DNA of 28,482 nt from a virus: IMG/VR virus record IMGVR_UViG_3300025141_000557, positions 1 through 28,482 of that record. One strand, written 5' to 3'. Positions 14,601 through 21,804 of this stretch are shown here, piece after piece. The notes beneath the pieces were generated by a model. The model was not told the origin of the DNA and made no database searches. It saw nothing but the letters and a program-made list of their open reading frames with translations. How positions within the stretch are numbered: position 1 is the first letter of the stretch; each line of letters begins with the position of its first letter. Both the position numbers and the translations under genes were made by a program.

Positions 14601-15893
14601 TCACACCGAGATGTTGAAAGCCACGCCGCAGTTGGCCGGGTCCTTCAGGATGAAATCGTAGTAGCCGCCCGTGCGGCTCTCGTAGGAGTCCAGGGAGGCC
14701 TTCCGCAAGATCTCGTTACCGTCCTCGTCCAGCATGTCAGGCATCGGCCCAACGCTGTACATGGTCAGAGACTCGTTGCAGCAGTACATGAAGCCCTCGG
14801 GACAGTACAGGTCCTCAAACACGGTGACGCGTCCGGCCCTGGACTGGATAGCGAAGCCCTCAACGCTCAGGTCGGCAATGTCTCCGCTGCTTCCGCGTGC
14901 AGGCCGCTTAACGAGGGGAATGTCAACGATTCCCTTGTCGTAGAGGATCTTACGAATAGCCGCGCCGATGGTGGGCGTGGTGTACAGTTCAAGGTCGTCG
15001 CCGAGCAAGGTGCAGAGGTCCACCAGGTCAAAGGCGATCTCCACCGGGTCAGTATAGGCGGTGGCGTTCAGGCGGTAGCCGGCCAACTCATTGGGGGCTA
15101 CGGAGCGGTCAACGCCAAAGTGGCTGTCACCCGAGGTGGGGGCAGTCGTCGGGATGCAGGAGCCTAGCCCGTTGGGGGCATTGGAATAGTCGCCGTCCCA
15201 ATACAGGTAGTCGCTTGCCGCGCCAGAGAAGGAGGAAATGGCGGTATCCACCTCCAGGGTGCCGACCTTGCCGCTGGCCGTGGTTGTGATCTGACTGGAG
15301 ACCACGCGGGTGGTGGTGCCGTAGGTGCCAGCGCCGCGCTTGCCGCTGCCGTCCGCGCTGGAGAGGGTGATATTCATCCGGCGCCGGAAGAGCTTGGCCA
15401 TGTTGGGCTCTGCCAGGGTTAGGGTCGTGCTGGTGCCGCTGGTGCTGGCGAGCTGGGCAATGCTGCCGGTGGTGGAACGGTACGCCTTGGCTGCCAGCCG
15501 GTGGGCAATCAACTTCATGCTGGACTTAACGCGCCGGTCTGCGACCACGAAGAAGGCGTCCCGGTCGTTGCCTGACTTGGCAATCCTGTAAGCCTTGCCG
15601 GTGACGCTCCAGATGGCGTACTCATTGATCGCGTTGGTGCTGTCCAAGATCCAGTGGTCAGCGGACATGACCTCTCCGCTCTCGTTCTGTGCCTGGGAGA
15701 AGTCAGCAGACGCGCCCTGCGCCTCTCCGAACTCCAGGTAGATCTCGTTCTGCTTGGAGAACCAGTCCTCCTTCTTCTTCATGCGCCGGAACAGCGGGGA
15801 CCTGGACGCCTCCAGCAGGGACAGCTCGTACTCTTTTTCCTCGTACCGAATCTTCAGAAATTCGGCCAAGTCAGATTTGACAGTGTCAGCCAC
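14601..15893 (-). CDS. Major capsid protein, 430 residues
   Basis: I choose the GTG at 15893 because GGAGG lies eight bases upstream of it. An ATG at 15908 would have no ribosome-binding site and would add only five residues. The N-terminus is helical and charged (VKSDLAEFLKIRYEEKEYEL). EASRSPLFRRMKKKEDWFSK then resembles the start of HK97-fold capsid proteins of podovirus type, with a spine helix later (DRRVKSSMKLIAHRLAAKAY). The length is normal for the family. The gene is preceded by a scaffold-like gene, its own promoter and a leader hairpin, which fits a very highly expressed virion protein. No known motif proves the assignment; it rests on size, fold-like pattern and gene order. Confidence 0.8.
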   Translation of the reverse strand: MADTVKSDLAEFLKIRYEEKEYELSLLEASRSPLFRRMKKKEDWFSKQNEIYLEFGEAQGASADFSQAQNESGEVMSADHWILDSTNAINEYAIWSVTGKAYRIAKSGNDRDAFFVVADRRVKSSMKLIAHRLAAKAYRSTTGSIAQLASTSGTSTTLTLAEPNMAKLFRRRMNITLSSADGSGKRGAGTYGTTTRVVSSQITTTASGKVGTLEVDTAISSFSGAASDYLYWDGDYSNAPNGLGSCIPTTAPTSGDSHFGVDRSVAPNELAGYRLNATAYTDPVEIAFDLVDLCTLLGDDLELYTTPTIGAAIRKILYDKGIVDIPLVKRPARGSSGDIADLSVEGFAIQSRAGRVTVFEDLYCPEGFMYCCNESLTMYSVGPMPDMLDEDGNEILRKASLDSYESRTGGYYDFILKDPANCGVAFNISV

Positions 15894-15987
15894 GGCTAAC
15901 GCCTCCATTCAAAGGTGTTTGCGTGGCCGGTGTGCCCAAGGTGGTTGGCGAGTCGGGCGGAGTTGGCGATTAGCGCCGGCCTGTTGT

Positions 15988-16003
15988 GCGGGACAGTTCC
16001 CGC
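15988..16003 (-). other. Leader hairpin upstream of the capsid gene
   Basis: On the minus strand GCGGGA and TCCCGC pair perfectly around the loop ACTG. There is no T-run, so it is not a terminator. It sits about 10-25 bases downstream of the predicted transcription start and roughly 95 bases before the capsid start. 5' hairpins of this kind often protect highly expressed phage messages from decay or mark RNase processing. Confidence 0.55.
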
Positions 16004-16010
16004 TGTTCAA

Positions 16011-16047
16011 TAGGTGTATCTTATTTGCAACAGTCCGGAGCGGTCAA
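16011..16047 (-). promoter_or_regulatory. Promoter candidate for the capsid operon
   Basis: On the minus strand TTGACC (16042-16047) is followed after 18 bases by TAAGAT (16018-16023). This is a fair match to a housekeeping-sigma promoter. It lies 10 bases after the scaffold stop and about 120 bases before the capsid start. The -10 hexamer falls inside the conserved 22-bp dyad, so a protein bound there could control initiation. Confidence 0.55.
16013..16034 (-). repeat. 22-bp conserved dyad, copy upstream of the capsid gene
   Basis: The minus strand reads ACTGTTGCA, four bases, then AGATACACC. It matches the portal copy (19327-19348) in 16 of 22 positions by eye, with identical spacing; the left arm is less symmetrical. 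It overlaps the -10 element of the capsid promoter. It may be an operator, or the core of a phage-type promoter used for late genes. Confidence 0.6.
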
Positions 16048-16057
16048 GCGGTATTTG

Positions 16058-16939
16058 CTACTTGTGTCTAGACTGCACCTTGGCCCGCGCCCGGTGAAGG
16101 TCGTACTTAACCCTCTCCTCGGCGGAGAGTTTGGAGCGGTCCACCTTGGGGGCCGACCCCCCGGTGTTGCCGTTGGAAGGCACAGGAGGCGCACCGGGGG
16201 CGGCAGGGGCTGGCGTCAGGAAGTCAGGCACATCCGCGCCACCCTTCTTGACGGTGTAGCCCTCCGCCTCCAGCGCCTTGATTACCTCTGCCTGTGTAGC
16301 CTTGGAGGTGGCCAGCGCTGGCGCAAGGGCGCCGTGGTAGTCAGCGAACTGCTGCTCCGCCGCCTTCATCACATTCAGCATGTTAGGTGCCTCTCCGGTG
16401 GCCTTCTGCGTCTCTGCAAACTGAGAGTAGACGTAATCCACCGCACCCTGCCCGCCCACGGTGAGGTGGGGGAACTTGTCGGGGGTGGCCTGCACCACCT
16501 GCTGCACCTCTGCGGATACGGTGCGCTTGCCGCGCCGCTCTGCTGATGCCTTGGCCTGACCGGTGAGGTCTTCAATCTGCTTGGCCTGCTTATCCACCAT
16601 CTCCTGCATGGCCTTCATGTGCTTGCGGACCTCTGCTGCCTCTAGCGGGTCGCTCTGCCGGTCCTGCTCTCCGAGCAAGGAGGTGATCATAGCGTTGGGG
16701 TCGTGCCCGAACTTGGCCAGCAGCCTGTAGGGGTCCTTGGCATCGTCATCTGAGACGCCAGCCTCCTTGAGCTGCCGCTTGAGGGATAGCTTGTCATCCT
16801 CGCCCCGGGCCAAGCGTGACTCCATGTCCTGGAGTTGCGCTGTCAGTTCATCCCGTGTGGGGCCTTCAGGCTTGGCCGGTGGTGGATCTGCCGGTGGAGC
16901 GGCTGCGGGGGTCGCGGCGCCTGTGTCTTCGCTGGCCAT
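16058..16939 (-). CDS. Scaffolding protein candidate, 293 residues
   Basis: The gene starts at an ATG at 16939 with GAGGGATAATCC upstream. The first 28 residues are Ala/Pro-rich and disordered. A charged helical region follows (RDELTAQLQDMESRLARGEDD and further to about residue 150) with coiled-coil character. There is a Pro/Gly-rich linker at about 240-270. The C-terminus is basic and helical (LSAEERVKYDLHRARAKVQ), the usual capsid-binding end of scaffolding proteins. It sits between portal and capsid, where scaffold genes are expected, and has no enzymatic motif. The assignment is by composition and position. Confidence 0.75.
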   Translation of the reverse strand: MASEDTGAATPAAAPPADPPPAKPEGPTRDELTAQLQDMESRLARGEDDKLSLKRQLKEAGVSDDDAKDPYRLLAKFGHDPNAMITSLLGEQDRQSDPLEAAEVRKHMKAMQEMVDKQAKQIEDLTGQAKASAERRGKRTVSAEVQQVVQATPDKFPHLTVGGQGAVDYVYSQFAETQKATGEAPNMLNVMKAAEQQFADYHGALAPALATSKATQAEVIKALEAEGYTVKKGGADVPDFLTPAPAAPGAPPVPSNGNTGGSAPKVDRSKLSAEERVKYDLHRARAKVQSRHK

Positions 16940-16942
16940 GGA

Positions 16943-17221
16943 TTATCCCTCCCCGCCCATGTCTTCTGAGTGGCACCAGGTGCCGGGGCGCTGGTGCGGG
17001 TCATACGGCACCGCCGTCAGGCTCTCTTGCGACTCGTAGCCGTGGGGGCCGTGGTCCTTGGAGCGCCAGAACACAAACAGCTCTAGCACCGTGTCCCTCT
17101 CCGGGGACCGGGCCTGGACCATGGCCACCCGCTGCCCGTTAATCTCCTTGGGCGTGTAACGTACCGTTGTTCCAACTCCTGCCAGGCGTACCTGTGCCTT
17201 GCCGTCTCCCTGCTTTACCAT
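16943..17221 (-). CDS. Hypothetical protein between portal and scaffold, 92 residues
   Basis: The gene starts at an ATG at 17221 with AGGAGATACGCGC upstream and ends three bases before the scaffold start. It is a small, probably beta-rich protein (VGTTVRYTPKEINGQRVAMV; VLELFVFWRS) with a His-containing C-terminus. I recognise no family. It may be a head-maturation or portal-associated accessory protein, but there is no direct evidence. Confidence 0.65.
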   Translation of the reverse strand: MVKQGDGKAQVRLAGVGTTVRYTPKEINGQRVAMVQARSPERDTVLELFVFWRSKDHGPHGYESQESLTAVPYDPHQRPGTWCHSEDMGGEG

Positions 17222-17251
17222 GCGCGTATCTCCTATTCCTAGCGTGGTCTA

Positions 17252-19294
17252 CTACACAACCCCAGGCGGTACACCGGCTCCTCCGGTGCCCAATGGGGCG
17301 GGTTCACTCTCTGGCACTGGTGGCGCTCCGCCGCCTCCGTCTAGCCCACCGGGAGCACCCGGCAGCCCGCCACCCCCATCTCCCCCTGCGCCTGGCAGTG
17401 TAGCGGCTATCTGCGCCTGCAACTCAGCCTGACGTGTAGCAAGGGCCACCGTCTGATGATCTAACAGCGCCTCTGCGTCCTTCTTCCAGCCGGCCAACTT
17501 GTCAAGCGTCTCTGCCTCTGCACCGTGCATCTTGGCATACAAGAAGGTGGACGCAACCCACTGGATAGACAGGTTCAGGTCTTCAATCGGGTCCGGGGCA
17601 TGCACCCGCCCGTGATACATCATCTCGTCAGCCACCCATTGGGCGTACCTGATAGGTGCGAGCTTGATATTCTGAGCGCTCTCAAGGTCGGGCATGTCCA
17701 GCATTTGCCATCCCAGCGCCGGATCCAGCGCCCCCATGCCGATCAACTGCTGAATGAAGTTAAGGCGCCCCGGGGGGTCCTTGGGCAGTTTGGAGACCGG
17801 GAACACCTCCAGCGTGAACGACTCTTCAGGCAGGTTAATGCCCTTGAGGGACGTGCGCTCAATGGTGTTGCTGCCGGTGCGTGCCCCTACCTCTAGCGTG
17901 ATGCCTGCGGCCTCCGCTTCCTTGACGAGTTTTAGCAAGCGCTGAGACACCGCAAGGATAAAGCGTTCATATCCGCGCTGCTTCAAAGCGTACCGCCGGG
18001 AGGCAATATCGCCCAGGGTGTCAAGCGCCTTTCCGGACAGGTTGCCGCTGGGCTTCTCGCTAAATGCCTCCATCTTGGAGGTGCCTACGATGTTGAAATA
18101 CTGGCTTGCGTACTCAAAGGGCAAGCCGAGCTGCTGAGCTGACATTACGTCAGGCTTGGCAATGGTCACACCTTTAGGCCACAGGTGGCCGTCTTCGTTG
18201 GTGATGAAGTCATCAGGCAATTGAGACTCGTCAACGGAGTTATCCATAATCACCTGTAACTTGCTCCCCAGGTGCATGGCCCGCTGGTTGCTGGCCAGGA
18301 TGGCGCTGATTTCGTCCTGAAGGGGCAGCCCCTCCTCTACCATGCCCTGGCCCCAGTAGCCGGCTACAGGCTCGTTCCAGTCCAGTTTGACGAACCGGAA
18401 CTCCTCCTTATCGTGCTCGATATCCACCAGGTCTACAGACCGAGCCGACACCACCAGCCTGCCGTTCTTCTTGCCGTTGGTCGCCTTGCGGAAGGCTACC
18501 GATATCTCTACGAGGTTTTGCTCCACCCGGTTGGAGCGGGGCACCTGCCTTGCGTCTCCCCCTGCCGCCTCTCTCAGCCGGGTAGACGTGGCAAGGGCGC
18601 GGGACCGGCTATCTTTACTCTTGGCCTGCGTGGCGCTCAAAGAGGAGTCCAGCTTGGTCTTCAGTTCCGCGTTGAGGTGTGCGTCCTCGTCCTTCTTGGA
18701 GGCGTACATGCGGTACAACTCGTCAACGGTAAGCCACATCTGGCGGTAGATTTCACGGGGCGGGGAGAAGAGGTACGCCTGCTCGTCTACGAAGTATTGC
18801 CACTTCGGCGTCCACTCCACCAACAGGTCTTTGGACTTCTCGTCAATGTCCATGTCCAGTAGGCCGCTGCCCATAATCTCCGCGTCACGCATTACCCTCT
18901 CGCCCAACTCGTAGATTTTAAACCGCTGGAACAGTCCATCTATATACCGCTGGAGAATGCGAGCGTTCAGGTGGTCGTCCCAGTTACCCATAGACGGCAC
19001 CACCTGAATACGTGGCCGGTCCAGGCAGATGTTAGCGAGGGAGGTATCTACGGCGGAGCGGGAGACGTTCAGGTCAAGGCGTACCCTGGAGGCGGAGGTC
19101 AGATGGTCGGTGTACGACTCCTGGAACTCACCGGGGTGGAAGCCCCACAGGTCCCGCCCCATGTACTGAGACACCATCTTCAGGTCCCGGTGGTAGGTGC
19201 TGGCCTGGCTGGACTCCGTTAACCGGTCCACTAGCTCGAATAGCTTGGAGTGTACCTGGTCGCTGGATTGCTCGTACCACTGGTCCTGGGGCAT
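17252..19294 (-). CDS. Portal protein (head-tail connector), 680 residues
   Basis: The gene starts at an ATG at 19294 with GCGGAG seven bases upstream. The N-terminal third has typical portal features: LTSASRVRLDLNVSRSAVDT and DRPRIQVVPS (about 67-105), then a long helical region (RDAEIMGSGLLDMDIDEKS) and KWQYFVDEQAYLF. The middle carries LQDEISAILASNQRAMHLGS, the stem-like helix region, and SEKPSGNLSGKALDTLGDIA. The C-terminus (about 600-680) is helical, then Gly/Pro-rich and probably disordered. The length suits a podovirus portal with a long barrel. It follows the large terminase and precedes scaffold and capsid. It would form the dodecameric ring through which DNA is packaged and ejected. 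Confidence 0.88.
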   Translation of the reverse strand: MPQDQWYEQSSDQVHSKLFELVDRLTESSQASTYHRDLKMVSQYMGRDLWGFHPGEFQESYTDHLTSASRVRLDLNVSRSAVDTSLANICLDRPRIQVVPSMGNWDDHLNARILQRYIDGLFQRFKIYELGERVMRDAEIMGSGLLDMDIDEKSKDLLVEWTPKWQYFVDEQAYLFSPPREIYRQMWLTVDELYRMYASKKDEDAHLNAELKTKLDSSLSATQAKSKDSRSRALATSTRLREAAGGDARQVPRSNRVEQNLVEISVAFRKATNGKKNGRLVVSARSVDLVDIEHDKEEFRFVKLDWNEPVAGYWGQGMVEEGLPLQDEISAILASNQRAMHLGSKLQVIMDNSVDESQLPDDFITNEDGHLWPKGVTIAKPDVMSAQQLGLPFEYASQYFNIVGTSKMEAFSEKPSGNLSGKALDTLGDIASRRYALKQRGYERFILAVSQRLLKLVKEAEAAGITLEVGARTGSNTIERTSLKGINLPEESFTLEVFPVSKLPKDPPGRLNFIQQLIGMGALDPALGWQMLDMPDLESAQNIKLAPIRYAQWVADEMMYHGRVHAPDPIEDLNLSIQWVASTFLYAKMHGAEAETLDKLAGWKKDAEALLDHQTVALATRQAELQAQIAATLPGAGGDGGGGLPGAPGGLDGGGGAPPVPESEPAPLGTGGAGVPPGVV

Positions 19295-19318
19295 ACACGG
19301 CTCCGCTTGTCCTGCATT

Positions 19319-19600
19319 TTAGCGAAGGTGTATCAATTCTGCAACACCGGGGGTTAGTCGCCAACGATGTGCGCTGCTTGGTATTCGCCGGACCTTGTGT
19401 GTTTTGCCGCTGTGCTGCGAATTGCCCACCCTATTAGCCCTCCCCTTGTTCTGTGGCGCTGCACCTGTAGGTGAGCGGCCTGAGTCGGTCTTCTGGGGCT
19501 GCGCCTCGGGGCGGTGGAGTCGGGAGGACTTCCGAGATCCGCCATCGGAGCGTAGAGGTTTGCCCCAATAGGAGTATGAGGATGTGTGATTCAGGGGCAT
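19319..19600 (-). CDS. Doubtful ORF, Ser/Arg/Lys-rich, 93 residues
   Basis: An open frame starts at an ATG at 19600 (MPLNHTSSYSYWGKPL) and ends at 19319. It is basic and low in hydrophobic residues (for example SDGGSRKSSRLHRPEAQPQK), and looks disordered. There is no convincing Shine-Dalgarno sequence, the third codon positions are not as GC-rich as in neighbouring genes, and the end runs through the conserved dyad. If real, it might be a small DNA-binding or virion protein; it is more likely a chance frame. Confidence 0.2.
   Translation of the reverse strand: MPLNHTSSYSYWGKPLRSDGGSRKSSRLHRPEAQPQKTDSGRSPTGAAPQNKGRANRVGNSQHSGKTHKVRRIPSSAHRWRLTPGVAELIHLR
19327..19348 (-). promoter_or_regulatory. 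22-bp conserved dyad, copy upstream of the portal gene
   Basis: The minus strand reads GGTGTTGCA, GAAT, TGATACACC. The two nine-base arms are related by dyad symmetry (GGTGTWKCA in each direction). It ends 33 bases before the portal start codon. No good sigma-70 -35/-10 pair is aligned with it, so the dyad itself may be the functional element, as an operator or a phage-specific promoter core. Related copies lie at 16013-16034 and 5383-5404. Confidence 0.6.
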
Positions 19601-19654
19601 GTCAAGCAGTATTTCCGCTACCCCCGCAGGGCCACGGCTAGAGGCGCAAACGGG

Positions 19655-19699
19655 CAAAGTGTAACCTGGCTTACCTGTGACACCTGGGGTCACACTTTG
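19655..19699 (-). repeat. 12-bp inverted repeat overlapping the end of a gene
   Basis: On the minus strand CAAAGTGTGACC (19688-19699) can pair with GGTTACACTTTG (19655-19666) over 12 bases with one wobble, enclosing 21 bases. The stop codon of the 64-residue gene (19690-19692) is inside the first arm. No T-run follows directly. It may act as a rho-assisted terminator, an RNA processing site or a protein-binding site at the end of the packaging operon. Confidence 0.6.
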
Positions 19700-19884
19700 C
19701 GCTTGACCTTGCACCCGTACTCCTTCTCCAGCGCCGCTATCTCCTCCTCCGTCATGTCCTCCAGCGCCTTTACCTTGCCGGATACAGTGGAATCATCAAG
19801 TGCCTCTGCAATTCTCTGCGCGGCCTCCAGCGGGTCGGCTTGGTAGCCTATCTCCCCTCTTGCTCTCCTGCGCCGCCTCTTCAT
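19690..19884 (-). CDS. Small charged protein downstream of the large terminase, 64 residues
   Basis: The ATG at 19884 has AGGAGG eight bases upstream and starts two bases after the terminase stop. Longer readings in this frame are terminase shadow. The N-terminus is very basic (MKRRRRRARGE). The rest is helical and acidic (RIAEALDDSTVSGKVKALED; MTEEEIAALEKEYG). I recognise no family. A basic tail with an acidic helix could bind DNA or a partner in packaging, but this is a guess from composition. Confidence 0.65.
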   Translation of the reverse strand: MKRRRRRARGEIGYQADPLEAAQRIAEALDDSTVSGKVKALEDMTEEEIAALEKEYGCKVKRKV

Positions 19885-19886
19885 CG

Positions 19887-21356
19887 TCATCTCCTCCTTT
19901 GCCGCACCCGGGTCTCTTTGCCCTTGCGCCGCTGGCTTGCCATCATTTTCTCCCGCCGCTCCGCCACCCACTCAGGCGTTCCCTCCTTGGGTATATCCGG
20001 CCTCGGCTTAAACAGGTACGGATAGCAGCACCTGAACGCATACAACAGCGCGTCACAACAGTGCCACGTACCAGACCGGCTATCCTCCTCCCACGTATTG
20101 CCCTTGTACCGCCGCTTCACACTGGATAGCTCCCGCGTCAGAGACTCGTTAGGCGCTATAACCTCGCCATCGTCAGCCTCCGGAGCAACTATCATCAGGC
20201 GCGACTTTTCCAACTCCGTGTTAACAGAACGGATCCACCCCTTCTTGTCCACCTTCTCCGCATCGTCCAGCGGTATACGATACCGGTTGCGCAGGTCATT
20301 GTTCAGCTGGGCGTTGTTGGGGTCAATCACCAGGTGCATGCCGTGGCCTGCGTATTTATCCCGGTAGCCGTTAATGCGAGCTGCTATCTCATCGTTATCA
20401 GTCTTGGCCTCCCAGAACGACTCCAGCACGTACAAGGTCCGCTCCAGGTGCTGGTTGTAGGCCGTCACAACGTAGGCCATACCATCAGACCACCCGGTGT
20501 CCATGCCGAGCACCAGCCGCGTGCTAGAGTCCTCCAGCAGCCCAGCAGGCACCTCTGGCACCGTGTTGCGCATGCTGTCAAACTTATAGACGCTGTTCTC
20601 CAGGTCAGGCACCCACAGCCCACGGTACTGGCGCAAGAACCAAGCGGCCTCCTGATAGCCAGGACCGTAGGACTCAAGGAACTCCGCGCACTTCTGTGCG
20701 TACTGAGCCTTCATGTGAGGATTATCCTCTGCGGTCCAGTGGAACACCTCCCACCCGGGCTCCCGTAGACTCACCTGGGGCTGAGTGATTTGATAGAAGT
20801 AGCCGGCCATCACGTCATTGGGCGCCCCGGCTATGATCAAGGTCCCGCCTCTGTCCATGAGGATAGGCTCCAGCGCGTCCTTGATGAAGCGCTCCAGATT
20901 GGTACGCCACAGAGCAGCCTCGTCAATGTAGACGTTGCCGACAAACTCACCCGCACCCTGCACCGTGTCCTGGAGGTCCTCCCGGTCACTGCCGAACAAG
21001 GCTATGCGGCTGGAGTTGGGCAGTATCGCCTCTAGCGTGGCGTTCTTCATGTCCAAGCGGAGGTCGTACTGCTTGCCGATACGCTGGAGCACTGCCCAGG
21101 CTATCCACCGGGCCGTCTTCTGGCTTTTGGCTATGTAGGGGTAGACAAGGCCAGGGTTGCGCTGCGCCTCGTCTAAGGCGTTGTGGAACATCAGCACGGA
21201 CTTCCCGCCACGCCTGCCGGGGTGTATCGCCTTCTTCTTGGCCGGGTGGGTTAGGACTGCCTGCTGCTTGTCGAACAGGTCAGAGAATAGGACGTTGCGC
21301 CGCTCCATCTCCTCCAGGATGGCGAGCTCCTCCATCTCTGCGGCAGAGAGGACCAC
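19887..21356 (-). CDS. Terminase large subunit, 489 residues
   Basis: This ATP-driven packaging motor and nuclease cuts and pumps phage DNA into the prohead. The Walker A site is GRRGGKS at 47-53, Walker B is VYIDEAA at 142-148, and a coupling motif IIAGAPN follows at 174-180. The RNase H-like nuclease half has GMDTGWSDG with D286, LVIDPNNAQ with D345, and a C-terminal WHCCDALLYA with D435, which are the expected metal-binding acidic residues. The C-terminus is basic. I use the GTG at 21356, with GGAGG upstream; the ATG at 21335 (seven codons in) is possible. It begins right after the GroES-like gene. The assignment is firm. Confidence 0.93.
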   Translation of the reverse strand: MVLSAAEMEELAILEEMERRNVLFSDLFDKQQAVLTHPAKKKAIHPGRRGGKSVLMFHNALDEAQRNPGLVYPYIAKSQKTARWIAWAVLQRIGKQYDLRLDMKNATLEAILPNSSRIALFGSDREDLQDTVQGAGEFVGNVYIDEAALWRTNLERFIKDALEPILMDRGGTLIIAGAPNDVMAGYFYQITQPQVSLREPGWEVFHWTAEDNPHMKAQYAQKCAEFLESYGPGYQEAAWFLRQYRGLWVPDLENSVYKFDSMRNTVPEVPAGLLEDSSTRLVLGMDTGWSDGMAYVVTAYNQHLERTLYVLESFWEAKTDNDEIAARINGYRDKYAGHGMHLVIDPNNAQLNNDLRNRYRIPLDDAEKVDKKGWIRSVNTELEKSRLMIVAPEADDGEVIAPNESLTRELSSVKRRYKGNTWEEDSRSGTWHCCDALLYAFRCCYPYLFKPRPDIPKEGTPEWVAERREKMMASQRRKGKETRVRQRRR

Positions 21357-21358
21357 TA

Positions 21359-21802
21359 CTACTTCTTGCGCCTCCGCCGTGGCTTAGCCTTGGGCACTGC
21401 AAATTGCCGCACCTGGCCACCGGTCGCCAGCGTCAGATTGGACGGCTCCTTGCCGCTATCGCCCCGCGCTTTGCCCTCCTCCTCTGTCATGCCCACGGAG
21501 TAGTGGGACAGGTCCCCGGTGGCGATAAATGCCACATCCTCCTCCTTGAAGGACAGATAGTTCTCCCCCTCGTGAAACACGTCTATGGCAGAGCGGACAC
21601 ACACCACATCTCCCACGGCCACCTCCAGCGGGCGCAGCGTCCCGTCGTCCTTCAGATAGCCCTGGCCTGTGGCTACAATCTTGGCCTTGGGCAGCGGGTC
21701 CTTGTGGTTCTCTGGCAGTTCAATGCCGCCTGCCGTCCTCTCCATTCTCATGGGGCGGGCAAGAATGCGGTCATACATTGGCTTCAGGGTAACTTCGTTC
21801 AT
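21359..21802 (-). CDS. GroES-like co-chaperonin with a C-terminal extension, 147 residues
   Basis: The ATG at 21802 has GGAGGTGTAGAA upstream, formed by the end of the GNAT-like gene. The first 95 residues follow the GroES fold: LKPMYDRILARPM at the start, a mobile loop with ERTAGGIELPE (GGIEL at 25-29, the part that contacts GroEL), then KAKIVATGQGYL, VAVGDVVCV and a C-terminal strand LSFKEEDVAFIAT. About 50 further residues end in a very basic tail (KPRRRRKK). Bacterial GroES is about 97 residues, so this form is extended. Phage co-chaperonins such as T4 gp31 help the host GroEL fold the capsid protein, so it likely serves capsid assembly. The family call is confident; the capsid substrate is inferred. 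Confidence 0.85.
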   Translation of the reverse strand: MNEVTLKPMYDRILARPMRMERTAGGIELPENHKDPLPKAKIVATGQGYLKDDGTLRPLEVAVGDVVCVRSAIDVFHEGENYLSFKEEDVAFIATGDLSHYSVGMTEEEGKARGDSGKEPSNLTLATGGQVRQFAVPKAKPRRRRKK

Positions 21803-21804
21803 TT

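Larger units (their letters stand above)
19295..19689 (-). other. 395-base gap between the packaging genes and the portal gene
   Basis: No well-supported gene lies here. It contains the far arm of a large inverted repeat (19655-19699), a TGCCCC/GGGGCA inverted repeat (TGCCCC at about 19594-19599 and GGGGCA at about 19561-19566 in transcript order), and the portal copy of the 22-bp dyad. One open frame (19319-19600, 93 residues, Ser/Arg/Lys-rich) starts at an ATG without a clear ribosome-binding site and ends inside the dyad. I regard it as doubtful. The gap most likely carries regulation of the late structural genes. Confidence 0.5.

Noticed and set aside
21222-21233. GGTGTATC within the large terminase gene as a fourth copy of the dyad
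   Set aside because: Only the first eight bases match; the second arm (TGCAACACC on the plus strand) is missing at the expected spacing.
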